Source: Jacaranda mimosifolia (taxonomy: Eukaryota > Streptophyta > Magnoliopsida > Lamiales > Bignoniaceae). Taken from it: a DNA stretch of 64,000 bases. The stretch spans positions 1,597,501 through 1,661,500 of the forward strand of contig CM032124.1 of NCBI GenBank assembly GCA_018894105.1. The letters run 5' to 3'. The notes beneath the pieces were generated by a model that did not search any database, was not told the origin of the DNA, and worked only from the letters and a program-made list of their open reading frames with translations. Positions within the stretch are counted from its first letter, which is position 1. The number at the start of each line of letters is the position of its first letter. Below, in pieces: positions 61,280-64,000 of this stretch. The position numbers and the translations under genes are program-made.

Positions 61280-62532
61280 TTATCCGGATCCTGCATTCCC
61301 ATCATCTGCCACCGCTCCAGCATTCCCTTCATCTGCCATCGCTCCGGCGTTCCCTACCTCTTCCGCCGGAGCATCATCTGCCACCGCTCTGGCATTCCCT
61401 ACCACTTCCGTCGGAGAATCATCTGCCACCGCTCCAGCATTCCCATCATCTGCCCCCTCTCCAGCATTCCTATCATCTACCACTGCTCCGGTGTTATCTC
61501 TCACATTCTGTTATGGATTTTGTTCTTCCGAGTCTCTTTCCACTTCCCGTTGCTGTTGTTGACTCCTCTCGGCTGCCAATCCGGCGTTATCTCCCAGATT
61601 CTCCTGTGCTTCCAGATCCGTTTCTGCTTCCAGTTCCTGTTGTTGATTTCTTTCACTTGCAGTTCAATTTCAAATTATTGAAAGTAATACGCATTCCATG
61701 TTGGTCCAATCACACACAGAAAGAATGAAATAAGGTGGTGGGCATTAAAAGCACGTTTGACGTCGTAGAGACTTATGAAACTCTCAATTGGAAGCAGCAA
61801 TGCCAATTGAAGAGCTCCGAAGTCAACTCGTCGCCTAACGGCCTCCTCTAAACTGAAAATAGCCACAGCAAAGATCTGCATGGCAGTAATGTCGTTTCTG
61901 GAAATACCAGGACCGAGTGCAACGATCAGACATACCACAAGACCTCCAAATATATTCCAAAATGTAGTTTATTTCCACCCAGCTCCTTGGCGGAAAAAAG
62001 CAGTTCGTCTGAGGAATGACCAACCGAGAAAATACAGAAAAAAATATGCCAGACCTACAAAACAAGCAATAATTCAAGCTTTGTTAGCCGCTCTTTCGAA
62101 TGGCATAGGACCTCCGAATAGAACATCAGCACTTTCGCTGTTATGAGCAACAAAGAAAAAAGGACAGGTGATAATAGCACAAAAACTTGAAAGCAAGCAA
62201 AAAACAAGCATATATGGGCTGTTTCCCCAACGTGGTAACCTCATGGCAGCTGTAAATTCATTGAATCTATTGCCAAATTCCAGGAGCATCTCCAACACTG
62301 GCATTATGAAAGGATGTTTGGCGGAATTTTGGGATAGAAAATGGAAAGGACGGGTGCAGGAGTTTGACAAAGAAAATGGAGGGAAATAGAGATGGTTTGT
62401 TATTACTACATACTGTGACTGTGAGTATGAATGCGCCGCGGATGCTTCTTTTTTTTTTCGTGTTCTTTTACCCCCTCTTGCTATGTGAATCGGTACCTCT
62501 TCCTTTGTCAATTTTCAAAAATATTTGAAAAT
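61280..62532 (-). repeat. Array unit 25 (1253 bp)
   Basis: Tail block GNARAVADDAPAEEV. A TAA at 61975-61973 (GTAGTTTATTTCC on the plus strand) breaks the membrane part. Confidence 0.85.
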
Positions 62533-63785
62533 TTATCCGGATCCTGCATTCCCATCATCTGCCACCGCTCCAGCATTCCCTTCATCTGCCATCGCTCCGG
62601 CGTTCCCTACCTCTTCCGCCGGAGCATCATCTGCCACCGCTCTGGCATTCCCTACCACTTCCGTCGGAGAATCATCTGCCACCGCTCCAGCATTCCCATC
62701 ATCTGCCCCCTCTCCAGCATTCCTATCATCTCCCACTACTCCGGTGTTATCTCTCACATTCTGTTATGGATTTTCTTCTTCCGAGTCTCTTTCCACTTCC
62801 CGTTGCTGTTGTTGACTCCTCTCAGCTGCCAATCCGGCGTTATCTCCCAGATTCTCCTGTGCTTCCAGATCCGTCTCTGCTTCCAGTTCCTGTTGTTGAT
62901 TCCTTTCACTTGCAGTTCAATTTCAAATTATTGAAAGTAATACGCATTCCATGTTGGTCCAATCACACACAGAAAGAATGAAATAAGGTGGTGGGCATTA
63001 AAAGCACGTTTGACGTCGTAGAGACTTATGAAACTCTCAATTGGAAGCAGCAATGCCAATTGAAGAGCTCCGAAGTCAACTCGTCGCCTAACGGCCTCCT
63101 CTAAACTGAAAATAGCCACAGCAAAGATCTGCATGGCAGTAATGTCGTTTCTGGAAATACCAGGACCGAGTGCAACGATCAGACATACCACAAGACCTCC
63201 AAATATATTCCAAAATGTAGTTGATTTCCACCCAGCTCCTTGGCGGAAAAAAGCAGTTCGTCTGAGGAATGACCAACCGAGAAAATACAGAAAAAAATAT
63301 GCCAGACCTACAAAACAAGCAATAATTCAAGCTTTGTTGGCCGCTCTTTCGAATGGCATAGGACCTCCGATTAGAACATCAGCACTTTCGCTGTTATGAG
63401 CAACAAAGAAAAAAGGACAGGTGATAATAGCACAAAAACTTGAAAGCAAGCAAAAAACAAGCATATATGGGCAGTTTCCCCAACGTGGTAACCTCATGGC
63501 AGCTGTAAATTCATTGAATCTATTGCCAAATTCCAGGAGCATCTCCAACACTGGCATTATGAAAGGATGTTTGGCGGAATTTTGGGATAGAAAATGGAAA
63601 GGACGGGTGCAGGAGTTTGACAAAGAAAATGGAGGGAAATAGAGATGGTTTGTTATTACTACATACTGTGACTGTGAGTACGAATGCGCCGCGGATGCTT
63701 CTTTTTTTTTTCGTGTTCTTTTACCCCCTCTTGCTTTGTGAATCGGTACCTCTTCCTTTGTCAATTTTCAAAAATATTTGAAAAT
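62533..63785 (-). repeat. Array unit 26 (1253 bp)
   Basis: Very close to unit 25 at 1253 bp distance, but without the extra TAA. Confidence 0.85.
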
Positions 63786-64000
63786 TTATCCGGATCCTGC
63801 ATTCCCATCATCTGCCACCGCTCCAGCATTCCCTTCATCTGCCATCGCTCCGGCGTTCCCTACCTCTTCCGCCGGAGCATCATCTGCCACCGCTCTGGCA
63901 TTCCCTACCACTTCCGTCGGAGAATCATCTGCCACCGCTCCAGCATTCCCATCATCTGCCCCCTCTCCAGCATTCCTATCATCTCCCACTACTCCGGTGT
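63786..64000 (-). repeat. Array unit 27, cut by the window edge
   Basis: Only the 3' end of the acidic tail (GNAGAVADD repeats to GNAGSG and TAA) is present. Confidence 0.85.

Larger units (their letters stand above)
27069..64000 (-). repeat. Tandem array of gene-like units, about 1.2 kb each, at least 36.9 kb
   Basis: Head-to-tail units, all in one orientation, continue past the right edge. I set unit borders at the shared mark GAAAATTTATCCGGATCCTG. Read on the minus strand each unit has: (1) a pyrimidine-rich leader of about 240 bases; (2) ATG at CACAATGCCGGTG opening MPVLEMLQEFGNRFNEFTAA, then strongly hydrophobic stretches (PYMLVFWLLSSFCAIITC, IIASFVGLAYFFLYFLGW, FGGLVACLIVALGPAISR, MQIFAVAIFSLEEAV, LISFFLYVMGTTWNAY), roughly 5 possible membrane segments; (3) after a stop and a frame change, ERNQQQELEAE.DLEAQENLG, then repeats of GNAGAVADD/SPTEEV ending GNAGSG and TAA. 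Almost all units carry a TGA inside part 2 (at ...FERAANKA, stop, IIASF). I do not recognise the family. Unit lengths are 1199-1253 bp except where the tail is expanded. No promoter-like spacer exists between units. The origin is probably an intron-less gene copy or exon amplified into a satellite. Confidence 0.95.

Noticed and set aside
27069..64000. CRISPR array or other prokaryotic repeat system
   Set aside because: Repeats are about 1.2 kb and contiguous with no unique spacers, and the setting is plant nuclear DNA.

Overview
The window is nuclear DNA from a flowering plant, most likely a eudicot. The evidence is spliced genes with GT/AG introns, plant-type families (Copia retrotransposon, MATH-BTB, PPR, AGO1-like Argonaute, plant mitoribosomal mS23), AT-rich intergenic DNA with plant-type TIR elements, and no operons. 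The species cannot be named from the sequence alone.

Left part (1-27068), a gene-poor region rich in decay. A Ty1/Copia element on the minus strand enters from the left edge (5' LTR 2439-3273, gag-protease ORF 1414 to beyond base 1). It is followed by a MATH-BTB gene on the plus strand (3497 to about 5110) with a frameshift in the BTB/BACK part. From 5.3 to 11.2 kb the DNA is AT-rich and holds three recognisable TIR elements: a 1080-bp foldback, a 433-bp element with a 12-bp target duplication, and a 427-bp Tourist-like element with TAA duplications. It also holds some local duplications. Then come two PPR pseudogenes of different subclasses (11.2-12.5 kb PLS type, 15.6-17.6 kb P type). Between them, on the minus strand, lies a probably functional gene for mitochondrial ribosomal protein mS23 (14977-13241). 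After about 6 kb without a recognisable gene, a multi-exon AGO1-like Argonaute pseudogene lies on the minus strand (27009 to about 23545). It has stops, frameshifts and an internal deletion, and its 5' half is missing.

Right part (27069-64000 and beyond), one continuous head-to-tail tandem array of about 27 units. Most units are 1.20-1.25 kb. Read on the minus strand, every unit is gene-like: a pyrimidine-rich 5'-UTR-like leader, an ATG opening a hydrophobic multi-membrane-segment protein, then a Gln/Glu-rich and Gly-Asn-Ala-Gly/Ala-Asp-Asp repeat tail ending in TAA. I do not recognise the protein family. Nearly every unit carries the same in-frame TGA after about 76 codons, and no unit I could follow is intact. 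The array is organised on several levels: repeats of about 15 residues in the tail, a 312-bp tail subunit expanded about sevenfold in two units, dimeric (2468 bp) and trimeric (about 3.71 kb) higher-order repeats, and a near-identical 9490-bp tandem duplication whose crossover point falls in an 8-bp stretch shared by both parents (50554-50561). The array abuts the broken AGO1-like gene and has the same orientation, so a transcript through the array would run into the Argonaute exons in the sense direction.

The best candidate for something undescribed is this gene-derived, multi-level satellite and its junction with the truncated Argonaute. Whether it is transcribed, makes small RNA, or is inert satellite DNA cannot be decided from sequence.
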